DNA from: Clostridiales bacterium
GTDB lineage: Bacteria > Bacillota > Clostridia > Christensenellales > Pumilibacteraceae
DNA length: 41,914 nt
Assembly: GCA_031286385.1 (NCBI GenBank)
Contig: JAITUJ010000002.1
Location: 1 to 41,914 of the forward strand
Direction: 5' to 3'
This document shows positions 8,939 through 15,278 of the stretch, piece after piece. Every line of letters starts with the position of its first letter. Positions within the stretch are counted from its first letter, which is position 1. The position numbers and the translations under genes were made by a program. The notes under the pieces were generated by a model that worked only from the letters and a program-made list of their open reading frames with translations, searched no databases and had not been told where the DNA came from.

Positions 8939-9090
8939 TGTTATAATGGTTTTACAGTAAGATGTAAGACCATTTTAAATTCTCTGGATAATATTTTCAT
9001 TTCCCTTACAACGGTAGAAAAAAACTGTGCTAAACAGACGGATTAAGGGTGAAAAATAAAAGATAGAATGAAAACATCATTCTATCTTTT
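8939..9090 (+). ncRNA. Candidate structured small RNA
   Basis: About 300 bases between tRNA-Lys and tRNA-Ser hold no ORF. They contain an extended -10 (TG-T-TATAAT, 8939-8947) and then three possible stems: AATGGTTTTAC/GTAAGACCATT (about 8945-8974), CCCTTA/TAAGGG (about 9003-9049) enclosing CTGT/ACAG, and the 13-pair hairpin at 9058-9090. A transcript of roughly 135 nt would be consistent with this. No known RNA family is recognised and there is no good -35, so this is a hypothesis. Confidence 0.3.
9045..9090 (-). terminator. Terminator of tRNA-Ser
   Basis: Perfect 13-pair stem (9058-9070 with 9078-9090, loop of 7), followed on the minus strand by TTTTATTTTT. It lies 6 bases beyond the 3' end of tRNA-Ser. 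Confidence 0.85.
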
Positions 9091-9095
9091 CGTTA

Positions 9096-9184
9096 TGGCG
9101 GAGGGAGAGGGATTCGAACCCCCGTGACTTTGACATCTAACGGTTTTCAAGACCGCCCCGTTGTGACCGCTTCGGTATCCCTCC
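9096..9184 (-). tRNA. tRNA-Ser (TGA)
   Basis: On the minus strand: acceptor GGAGGGA/TCCCTCC, anticodon loop TTGAAAA with anticodon TGA (plus strand 9147-9149), a long class II variable arm, T-loop GTTCGAATC and encoded CCA. It faces the plus-strand tRNA cluster. Confidence 0.97.
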
Positions 9185-9197
9185 AAAGAACAAAAAT

Positions 9198-9226
9198 ATT
9201 ATATCACATATCAAAAATTGTGTCAA
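9198..9226 (-). promoter_or_regulatory. Promoter of tRNA-Ser
   Basis: On the minus strand a perfect TTGACA (9221-9226), a 17-base spacer and a perfect TATAAT (9198-9203). RNA would start about 7 bases before the tRNA 5' end. Confidence 0.9.
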
Positions 9227-9378
9227 TCATTTTATCAAAAAATTGTTTGGTTAAGCATTGACAAAGATAGTAGTATAATTCTTGCATAAAGCTATTTTAA
9301 GTCAAAAATTTTGGCATAGACTTTTTATATCCTGTCGTCTTTAATTATTGCATAAATGTAAAAAAGTTGCAAAAACTC

Positions 9379-9407
9379 TTGACATTTTTTTGCCGATAGT
9401 ATATAAT
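9379..9407 (+). promoter_or_regulatory. Promoter of the CvpA-like gene
   Basis: TTGACA (9379-9384), 17 bases, TATAAT (9402-9407): a perfect consensus promoter giving a leader of about 33 bases before the TTG start. Confidence 0.9.
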
Positions 9408-9446
9408 ACCTTTTATATTGTGATAACACTTTAAAGGGGAATTGAT

Positions 9447-9974
9447 TTGACAGCTACGATATTGATATATTCTTTTATAGTACTAGCCACTGCATCAGGT
9501 TTTATTTGTGGATTTGATTCTGAGGTAAAAAAGTTGGGGAGTGGTGTCAAGAGTATGTTGTTTACATTGGTTGCCGTAATCGTTTTTGGCGGTGCAATTT
9601 TACAGTCTCCATTGATAAAACAAGGTTTTGATGAAATTCAAAAAAACATGTCGGATAGCTTTTTAGGTAAGGGGACGGCGTTCACCGTTTTTAGTTATGT
9701 CATTCTCTTTTTTATCATGCTATTTGTTTTAAAAATTTTGACAGCTACAATAGGTTCTTTTACTACTGTTCAAAATGGTCAGACAGATTGGCTAAATAAA
9801 AGTTTGGGTGGGGCATTGGCTTGTGCGTTAGCAGTTGCTGCTGTCATGGTAGTTGTGCTTGTTATGAGTTTGATTCCAAGCGCAGTAGACGCTATAAATA
9901 GCTTAAAGAACAGTCCAGCTTCTATTTTTTATTATAAAAATATTTTTATATCAATTATAGAAAATAAATTGTAG
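9447..9974 (+). CDS. Four-helix membrane protein, CvpA-like
   Basis: A 175-residue protein with four hydrophobic segments (about 3-22, 35-53, 80-103 and 122-145), starting at TTG with AAAGGGGA 6 bases upstream. Size, helix spacing and the glycine-containing second half (KSLGGALACALA) resemble the CvpA/colicin V production family of inner-membrane proteins, but no diagnostic motif is strong enough to be sure. Its own consensus promoter drives it, and the next gene appears separately transcribed. The function cannot be stated. Confidence 0.55.
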   Translation: MTATILIYSFIVLATASGFICGFDSEVKKLGSGVKSMLFTLVAVIVFGGAILQSPLIKQGFDEIQKNMSDSFLGKGTAFTVFSYVILFFIMLFVLKILTATIGSFTTVQNGQTDWLNKSLGGALACALAVAAVMVVVLVMSLIPSAVDAINSLKNSPASIFYYKNIFISIIENKL

Positions 9975-10140
9975 GGATTCACAATATTGGCAAAGTAATC
10001 AAAATAAAAGATACTATACCGCAGTAGAGTACTGTGTTTGGGCACAAGTGATGCCATGTTTAGTAGGTTAGGTATTTATTTTTTGTTGTCGTCGTAAAAA
10101 TGTATTGCATGCAAACATTTTTGTTTCTTAGATAAATTTT

Positions 10141-11067
10141 ATGGAAATTAAAGATAGAACAATAGCTTTATTGATAGATTCGGATAATATGTCAAGAGAA
10201 TATTATGCCGTCCTTTTAGATGAGTTGAGTCAGTTTGGGAGAGTTACATACAGACGACTTTACGGAGATTTCACGCGTCCAAAGCAGAATGGTTGGCAAG
10301 CGGCACTGTTGGAGCACAGTATTGAACAGCGACAGCAGTCCAATTATACCAAAGGTAAAAATGCAACAGATTCTAGCATGATTATAGATGCCATGGATAT
10401 ACTGTATGGAGGTAAAGTGGATTGCTTTTGTCTTGCTACAAGTGACAGTGACTTTACAGGACTGGCAATGCGTTTTAGAAATGACAATCTAGTAGTAATT
10501 GGTGCAGGTGAAAAAAAGACACCCAATTCGTTTAGGCGTGCATGTGATAGGTTTATTGCAGTAGATGAATTGTTGTCCGTTAATTGCGAGCAAGAGCCAA
10601 CAGTATGTGAAAATAAATCCAAAGCTAAAAATAATAAACAGATAAAAAAAGTCACCAAAAAAAGTGTAAGTAAAGTTGCTACAACATCTACTTTACCGCA
10701 GGATAGTATCGTTAGCTTAAACAATGTAAATGGGTCTAATAATCAAAATGGCAGTCTAAGTTGTATTGATTTTATTGGCAATTTAATTGAGGAAGAAAAA
10801 ACATACGATAAAAAAGACATCATTGATTACGCTGTTAACTTTTTGTCCGAGCGTGCTGATGAATATGGTTGGCTTAGATTTAGCGTATTTGTTGATGGAA
10901 TATACAGAAAATTTAATGACTTTAATCCCAAACTATACGGTCAAAAGAATAGTCATGCAACAACTTTTTTTAAAGCCCAACAGTTGGATGGGAAGCAGAT
11001 TTTTGAATTTAGCAATATAAACAATATAGTTAGGATAAAATTGGCTACAATTTTGACAAAGTTGTAA
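10141..11067 (+). CDS. NYN-domain (PIN-like) nuclease with C-terminal OST-HTH/LOTUS-like domain
   Basis: A 308-residue protein. The N-terminal ~145 residues form a LabA-type NYN domain, a PIN-like RNase fold, with the expected acidic residues: LIDSDN (D13, D15), DSSMIIDAMD (D77, D83) and TSDSDF (D102, D104). A basic, Lys-rich linker (about 155-185) follows, then a C-terminal domain (about 205-305) containing GWLRFSVFVDGIYRKF and FNPKLYG, typical of the OST-HTH/LOTUS RNA-binding module that often accompanies NYN domains. It probably acts on RNA, but the substrate is unknown. No Shine-Dalgarno is visible; a weak TTGCAT-17-TTAGAT promoter (10105-10133) ends 7 bases before the ATG. Confidence 0.8.
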   Translation: MEIKDRTIALLIDSDNMSREYYAVLLDELSQFGRVTYRRLYGDFTRPKQNGWQAALLEHSIEQRQQSNYTKGKNATDSSMIIDAMDILYGGKVDCFCLATSDSDFTGLAMRFRNDNLVVIGAGEKKTPNSFRRACDRFIAVDELLSVNCEQEPTVCENKSKAKNNKQIKKVTKKSVSKVATTSTLPQDSIVSLNNVNGSNNQNGSLSCIDFIGNLIEEEKTYDKKDIIDYAVNFLSERADEYGWLRFSVFVDGIYRKFNDFNPKLYGQKNSHATTFFKAQQLDGKQIFEFSNINNIVRIKLATILTKL

Positions 11068-11082
11068 AAGAATTGGAGTAAG

Positions 11083-11125
11083 TAAAAAGAAAGATAATTT
11101 TTTTATTATCTTTCTTTTTATTTTT
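11083..11125. terminator. Bidirectional terminator between converging genes
   Basis: A long stem of about 14 pairs (AAAAAGAAAGATAA from 11084 against its complement at about 11105-11118) flanked by A and T tracts. It serves the NYN gene on plus and the Cys-rich gene on minus. Confidence 0.85.
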
Positions 11126-11135
11126 CTCAAAATCA

Positions 11136-11390
11136 TTACCAAAGTGAGACGCCATTTGAGCATGAGTTTGAACAGCCTGAACCGCAAGGGCGACTGTTTG
11201 AACATGGATTTGAATTACAGCCTGAACTGCAAGGGCGACTGTTTGAGCATGGATTTGAATTACAGCTTGAACTGCAAGGGCGGCTGTTTGAACATGGGTT
11301 CGAATTACAACTTGAACTGCAAGGGCAACTGTTTGAGCTTTTACTGCCACAACAACAGCATAAAGCAGCTAATCCTAATAAGCCTATCAT
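11136..11390 (-). CDS. Small Cys/Ser/Asn-rich repeat protein
   Basis: An 84-residue protein: a short hydrophobic N-terminus (MIGLLGLAAL), a CCCC run, then three tandem 15-residue units of the form CNSNPCSNSRPCSSS, ending NGVSLW. About one residue in four is cysteine. An AAAGGAG site 8 bases before the ATG supports translation on this strand, and the terminator just downstream fits; the overlapping plus-strand frame lacks such support. The cysteine spacing could bind metal or form disulfides, and the N-terminus could be a short membrane or signal segment, but I recognise no family. The coding sequence is itself a 45-bp tandem repeat. Confidence 0.7.
   Translation of the reverse strand: MIGLLGLAALCCCCGSKSSNSCPCSSSCNSNPCSNSRPCSSSCNSNPCSNSRPCSSGCNSNPCSNSRPCGSGCSNSCSNGVSLW
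11176..11335. repeat. 45-bp tandem repeats in the Cys-rich gene
   Basis: Three full units (11176-11220, 11221-11265, 11266-11310) and a partial fourth, differing by a few substitutions. The period is a multiple of three, so copy-number change keeps the frame. Confidence 0.9.
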
Positions 11391-11615
11391 GAAATTTTCT
11401 CCTTTGTATTATTCATATTGCTACAATTTTGGTTGTTTCAATATGTAAAAACATTTTGCCCTGTATATTTTATTTTATGTGCGAGTGTTATAATGTGTTA
11501 CATGGTAATGGTTGTTTTATAAAAAATAGCTGTTTAAAGTTAGTTAAAACTTTTTGTATAATCAAAAATTATTTGTTCTTTTTATGCAAATCTTATATAA
11601 ATATAGTCAAAAAGA
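11391..11615. other. Intergenic region between the Cys-rich gene and the GalT-like promoter
   Basis: The first 20 bases hold the Cys-rich gene's ribosome binding site on the minus strand. The rest is AT-rich, without a convincing ORF or hairpin; a plus-strand frame at 11429-11647 has no ribosome binding site and biased composition, so I do not call it. Confidence 0.4.
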
Positions 11616-11644
11616 TTGACTTTTATTTAAATATACTGTACAAT
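11616..11644 (+). promoter_or_regulatory. Promoter of the GalT-like gene
   Basis: TTGACT (11616-11621), 17 bases, TACAAT (11639-11644). RNA would begin near 11651, just before the structured leader. Confidence 0.8.
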
Positions 11645-11658
11645 TAATGTATGATTAT

Positions 11659-11717
11659 TTTGCCTAGTCAGTCATCCTCATTTTTGAGGGTTTTAGCATA
11701 GCTAAGGACTAGGCAAA
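11659..11717 (+). promoter_or_regulatory. Structured 5' leader: predicted three-way junction (riboswitch-like)
   Basis: P1 pairs 11659-11669 with 11707-11717 (11 perfect pairs, TTTGCCTAGTC with GACTAGGCAAA). Inside are P2 (11674-11680 with 11685-11691, CCTCA/TGAGG with a T4 loop) and P3 (TTAGC 11693-11697 with GCTAA 11701-11705, ATA loop). Junction strands are short: 11670-11673, 11692 and 11706. The element lies entirely in the 5' UTR, about 17 bases before the Shine-Dalgarno at 11735-11740. I do not recognise a known riboswitch class. Confidence 0.6.
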
Positions 11718-11748
11718 TTTGGTTTATTTTTATTTAGGAGAATTCAAA

Positions 11749-13197
11749 GTGAGAGTTTTTAACGATATAGAAGGTTTGGTTTACTATGCAACGGTCCACC
11801 TAATGCTTGATGAGTTGGATACTGTAATGGTAAGAAATCAAATAATTGATGAACTTAACATTAAAGATTATATTATTTCTGAAGTTGATTATGCGGCAAT
11901 AGAGGAGTTGCAAGACCCCAACTCACTGCTTACACCCATAGTGGATTATGCTGTCGGTACAAATATTATTCATGAATCTGTGAAAGATGCTTTTAGTAGT
12001 AAGCTTATGTCAATTTTATCAAAGCGACCTAGCGAACTTGCAGAAGTTTTTTTAGATACTTTAAAGCAATCAAAACACACAAATGTCAACTTTGCAAATG
12101 AGCTCAAAAGTCCGCAAAAGGCCACTGATTGGTTTTATGATTACAATATAAAGAATGGCTATATAAATTTGTCCAAATTAGATAAAAATATTTTTTGGGA
12201 AGCAAAAGGTACCACAGGTAAGATAGAATTAGTGGTAAACTTGTTGGGTACTGATTCGTCAAATTTGTCAAATAAAAAAGATGCCTATCCAGAATGTGAA
12301 CTATGTCTAGAAAACGAAGGCAATGCGGCAAAGCTAAAACACACAATGCGCACAATGCCCATAAATATAATAAACCAAGAGTGGTTTTGGTACTACGCTC
12401 AAAACGGTGTCATTTCACAGCAGTTTTATGCAGTGAGTAGTGACCATGTTCAAAAGCGTTCAGAAAAAAACAACTTACAAACTTTGTTTGACTTTAATAA
12501 AATTTTACCTCATTACTTTGTAGGATTTGAAAGTGACAGCGTACAATCAAAGCATCAGTACATTTTGGGCGGGCATAAAAATATGCCACTTTTTAAAGTT
12601 AAAAATCAAAAAACATATTTGACAAAACAGTTTCCTCTGGTAGAAATTCAAGAAGTTGAGTGGTACAACAATGTATTGAGAGTGGTAGGCGTAGACAGTT
12701 TTAGAATGCTTGAATGTGGAAACGCAATTATAGATGAGTGGCAAAGAATGTCAAAGCAAAATACCTTTGTAACTGCTTTGCACAGAGATAGAGAGGGCAG
12801 ATTCTTTTTGGATATAGTCTTGTGTGACGCAACAAAATTGAGTAATGAGAGCTGTTCTATTAGGACAAGTCCACTTAAATTATTTGATTTTTTGGGACTG
12901 TTTGAACTTGATAAAACTATGCAAGACGATATAGTAGAATTAGAAAAATTTGCAACAAAAGAGACTAAGTTTGTAGCAGATAAACTTTCTGATAAATTAA
13001 AGAAGCACAAATCACTGATAGAAAAATTGTTAAAAGAAGTAGGTTCGTCAAAAGCCACATCAAAAGAAGCACAGTTGTATGTTCGAGAAGAATTGAGTAG
13101 TATTGCAGAGCAAGTCTTGATTAAAAATTCTGTCTTTGAAAGTCAAAAAGACAAGGACGACTTTTATAAAAAATTTAATTTTGATGCAAAAAAATGA
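11749..13197 (+). CDS. Class II GalT (UDP-glucose-hexose-1-phosphate uridylyltransferase)-fold protein with altered active site
   Basis: A 482-residue protein from GTG, chosen because TAGGAG lies 8 bases upstream; a longer TTG start at 11719 would put that site inside the gene. Class II GalT hallmarks are visible: an N-terminal helical region with MVRNQIIDEL, YPECELCLENEG (180-191), TLFDFNKILPHYFVG ending at 259, and the GGH and P of the active-site strand. Class II enzymes carry HDHFQGGxH here; this protein reads H269-Q-Y-I-L-G-G-H276, so the presumed nucleophilic histidine is Y271. The NEHCIV segment is also replaced (SQQFYAV). GalT transfers UMP between glucose- and galactose-1-phosphate; this copy is probably inactive or repurposed. 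A strong terminator follows. Homology is fairly sure, loss of activity inferred. Confidence 0.7.
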   Translation: MRVFNDIEGLVYYATVHLMLDELDTVMVRNQIIDELNIKDYIISEVDYAAIEELQDPNSLLTPIVDYAVGTNIIHESVKDAFSSKLMSILSKRPSELAEVFLDTLKQSKHTNVNFANELKSPQKATDWFYDYNIKNGYINLSKLDKNIFWEAKGTTGKIELVVNLLGTDSSNLSNKKDAYPECELCLENEGNAAKLKHTMRTMPINIINQEWFWYYAQNGVISQQFYAVSSDHVQKRSEKNNLQTLFDFNKILPHYFVGFESDSVQSKHQYILGGHKNMPLFKVKNQKTYLTKQFPLVEIQEVEWYNNVLRVVGVDSFRMLECGNAIIDEWQRMSKQNTFVTALHRDREGRFFLDIVLCDATKLSNESCSIRTSPLKLFDFLGLFELDKTMQDDIVELEKFATKETKFVADKLSDKLKKHKSLIEKLLKEVGSSKATSKEAQLYVREELSSIAEQVLIKNSVFESQKDKDDFYKKFNFDAKK

Positions 13198-13320
13198 TAC
13201 AGTACACTTAATTGTTTGTTTAAAATATTTTTAATATGCCAATTTATAAGTAAAAATTCTGCTAATCTATAAAAAGATTTTACTATAAAGGTTTCTTAAT
13301 ATTAGATTCGAATGACTTTT

Positions 13321-13366
13321 AACACTATAACACAGTGAAATTTTTGCTGTGTTATAGTGTTTTTTG
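13321..13366 (+). terminator. Terminator of the GalT-like gene
   Basis: Perfect 15-pair stem (13321-13335 with 13347-13361) followed by a T run. Confidence 0.9.
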
Positions 13367-13470
13367 TACAATAAATTTGTACAGTAAAAATGTTCCATGT
13401 CATTGAGCAAAAGATTTATCTAGGGTGTTATTTTGTATTTGTGGTCATGCTAAGTGACAATAAAAGAAAT

Positions 13471-13655
13471 ACAATTTTATATGTAGTTATTGGTGGTAGG
13501 GGTTCTGATAGACAATCTGAATCATCAGGTTTGCAATAGGAGAATACAATGGTGGAGGAAATTCTGGCGAAAGAAATGGTGGAGCAACACACCACATGGC
13601 ACTTGCAAGTGGTAAATCCAGCGAGTGTAGATGAGAGTGGCTTTATAGATTCCGG
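13471..13655 (+). pseudogene. Remnant of the glycine-rich surface protein gene
   Basis: Translated piecewise, this stretch gives LYVVIGGRGS, a frame change, then EYNGGGNSGER and GGATHHMALASGK, matching LYIVVGG, GYNGGGDAGER and GGATHMALASGK of the intact gene at 15279. The DNA at 13627-13653 then resembles bases near 16238-16266 of that gene, so the copy has internal deletions as well as frameshifts and an in-frame stop. There is no start codon or promoter. It is a decayed or silent partial copy, directly followed by a copy of the nifJ 3' end. Confidence 0.75.
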
Positions 13656-13664
13656 ACGATATAA

Positions 13665-13717
13665 TAGATGCTTATAATAGTTGCTTATTATATAAATCAA
13701 GAGATTTGTCCAGCCAT
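13665..13717. repeat. Copy of the nifJ 3' end and flank (copy A)
   Basis: 53 bases matching 17751-17803 at 50 positions. The matched segment includes the last seven codons of nifJ (complement encoding MAGQIS-stop) and 32 bases beyond its stop. Confidence 0.9.
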
Positions 13718-13888
13718 ATGTTTGTATTGAGATTTCTATATGCTTTTACTGAAAAATACTTGGTTCAACTGTATAAATTTGAAACTTATATCACAATATT
13801 TTTAGATTTTTACAGGCAAATGAATGATGCCTATCAAATTATAAAGATAAATAGTTATATGGTCAATGTTAAAAGCAATCTAAAATAT
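13718..13888. other. AT-rich spacer before ispE
   Basis: Between the repeat copy and the ispE promoter. A plus-strand frame at 13706-13921 crosses it but has no ribosome binding site and runs into ispE. Nothing supported. Confidence 0.4.
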
Positions 13889-13918
13889 TTGCATTTTGTA
13901 TTGCTTTTGTGGTATTAT
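13889..13918 (+). promoter_or_regulatory. ispE promoter, probably giving a leaderless mRNA
   Basis: TTGCAT (13889-13894), 18 bases, TATTAT (13913-13918). The expected RNA start falls at about 13924-13927, at the ATG that best fits the IspE N-terminus. Confidence 0.6.
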
Positions 13919-13926
13919 TGATGTAC

Positions 13927-14808
13927 ATGCAAGTCGATATAAATGCAAAATTAAATTTGTCTTTAAATGTATTGGGCAAAAAAGAACAGTTACACTTGCT
14001 TGATTCTATCCTGTGCAGTGTAAATATTTTTGACACAATCACTTTAATGCCTAGAAGTGATAATAAAATTACGGTTAACTTTGAATATCAAAAAATAAGC
14101 GGTTTAGGTTTAAGTCAGCACACAAAAATATCCAATACAAACAATACTGCTTTAAAAATGGCAGAACTGGTTAAATCAGAATTCAAATTGTCAGGTATGG
14201 ATATTTACATTGAAAAGAGAATTCCACAAAAGGCAGGTTTGGGCGGCTCGGCAGCGGATGCTGCGGGTGCACTTTTGCTGATGAATAAACAATTTGGTCT
14301 AGGTTTATCATGGCAACAAATGTACACTTTGAGTTCAAAAATTGGTGCTGATGTTGCTTATATGTGCAAAGGAGGACTATGTAGACAAATAGACAGCAAA
14401 AATATTTTGGATAATATAACTGGAAAAAAATTAGATCTAAAATCAATAATCTTATCAAATGGAGAGGGAATTTCTACAAAAAAGTGTTTTTTGGAATTTG
14501 ATAGAATATTCAAAGATGGTGTACACTTAACAAGTGACAACGAATTATTACAATTTGCTATCTTAAATAACAATAGGGAGATGTTATACAAAAATATAGG
14601 CAATTCATTGCTAGACGCATCAATGAGATTAAATTCAAAAATAGCTTACAGTATAGATTTGTTAAAGTCTACTGGTGCAAAAGTAGCGTCCATGACGGGC
14701 AGTGGCTCCGCGTGTTTTGGTATATATGGTGAAGAGATAAATACGGATGAGGTTGCAAAAAGCTTGCAGTCAAAGTGTGACTATGTCTATGCATGTAAGA
14801 TTTTATAA
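13927..14808 (+). CDS. ispE: 4-diphosphocytidyl-2-C-methyl-D-erythritol kinase
   Basis: GHMP-family kinase of 293 residues, the normal IspE size, phosphorylating CDP-methylerythritol in the MEP isoprenoid pathway. Visible are the N-terminal INAKLNLSLNVLGKK (family AKINLxLxVxGKR), the ATP-binding motif PQKAGLGGSAADAAG, IGADVAYMCKGG (family GxDVPFxxxGG) and the C-terminal KVASMTGSGSACFG. The ATG at 13927 is preferred over GTG 13909 and ATG 13921 because it fits the family N-terminus and the promoter; there is no Shine-Dalgarno. The gene is flanked on both sides by copies of the nifJ 3' end. Confidence 0.9.
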   Translation: MQVDINAKLNLSLNVLGKKEQLHLLDSILCSVNIFDTITLMPRSDNKITVNFEYQKISGLGLSQHTKISNTNNTALKMAELVKSEFKLSGMDIYIEKRIPQKAGLGGSAADAAGALLLMNKQFGLGLSWQQMYTLSSKIGADVAYMCKGGLCRQIDSKNILDNITGKKLDLKSIILSNGEGISTKKCFLEFDRIFKDGVHLTSDNELLQFAILNNNREMLYKNIGNSLLDASMRLNSKIAYSIDLLKSTGAKVASMTGSGSACFGIYGEEINTDEVAKSLQSKCDYVYACKIL

Positions 14809-14880
14809 AAAATGTAGTACAAATTTGCACTGTATTTTTTATAGTTGTTTACTAAGTCAAAAAATTTGTCCAGCCATATA
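14808..14880. repeat. Terminator plus partial copy of the nifJ 3' flank (copy B)
   Basis: A hairpin with A and T tracts (about 14808-14841), probably the ispE terminator, is followed by ATAGTTGTTTA and then TTTGTCCAGCCAT (to 14878). The same order occurs at 17701-17803, so this is a shortened, diverged copy of that whole segment. Confidence 0.7.
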
Positions 14881-14976
14881 CGGATAACGCTGTTGTCAGT
14901 GCCTGTATAGTGATTTTATTTTGACAAAATTGGAGAATATTGATGATAGAAAAAAGGTAAGATAGGATAGTAATAT

Positions 14977-15125
14977 AGCTTCCAGAAATTGTTATTTACA
15001 ATTTAGCAAAGTATTCATCTAGGCACATTGCCTTGTATTTAAAGAGATGCAATTGAAAGAAGATAGTATTGCAAGAAATGATGTTGATTGGGGTTGAGCT
15101 TCCAGAAATTGTTATTTACAATTTA
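14977..15125. repeat. Pair of 29-bp direct repeats 120 bp apart
   Basis: Identical 29-base segments at 14977-15005 and 15097-15125, each containing the inverted repeat AAATTGT-TATTT-ACAATTT. The second copy ends 11 bases before the -35 of the glycine-rich surface gene. The rest of 14880-15136 shows no gene. Confidence 0.85.
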
Positions 15126-15136
15126 TTTACAAATAC

Positions 15137-15165
15137 TTGACTTTTTTTTTTTTTTTTGGTATAAT
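15137..15165 (+). promoter_or_regulatory. Promoter with a T16 tract in the spacer (candidate phase-variable switch)
   Basis: -35 TTGACT (15137-15142) and -10 TATAAT (15160-15165) are separated by exactly 17 bases, of which the first 15 are T. With the last T of the -35 the run is 16 Ts (15142-15157). Slippage in the run would change the spacing and so promoter strength. RNA would start near 15172. Confidence 0.75.
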
Positions 15166-15278
15166 ATACATATGCTATTAAAATGTATGACAATATTACA
15201 ATTTAATTATGAATGACAATATATTGAGATAGATATTATTTTAAGATAGTTAAGTATACTTAGGGACGGAGAGTAAAT

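Noticed and set aside
9258..9279. TTGACA and TATAAT upstream of the CvpA-like gene
   Set aside because: Only 10 bases separate them, too close for a working sigma-A promoter; a perfect promoter lies at 9379-9407.
11176..11335. Possible CRISPR array
   Set aside because: The repeats are directly adjacent without unique spacers and are protein coding.
11144..11392. Plus-strand open frame across the 45-bp repeats
   Set aside because: It is open only because the repeat period is a multiple of three; it has no ribosome binding site, while the minus-strand frame has a well-placed AAAGGAG.
11719..11748. N-terminal extension of the GalT-like protein from TTG
   Set aside because: The Shine-Dalgarno of the GTG start at 11749 lies inside this extension, and class II GalT proteins begin near the GTG.
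13706..13921. 71-codon frame before ispE
   Set aside because: No ribosome binding site or similarity; it overlaps the repeat copy and the ispE promoter.
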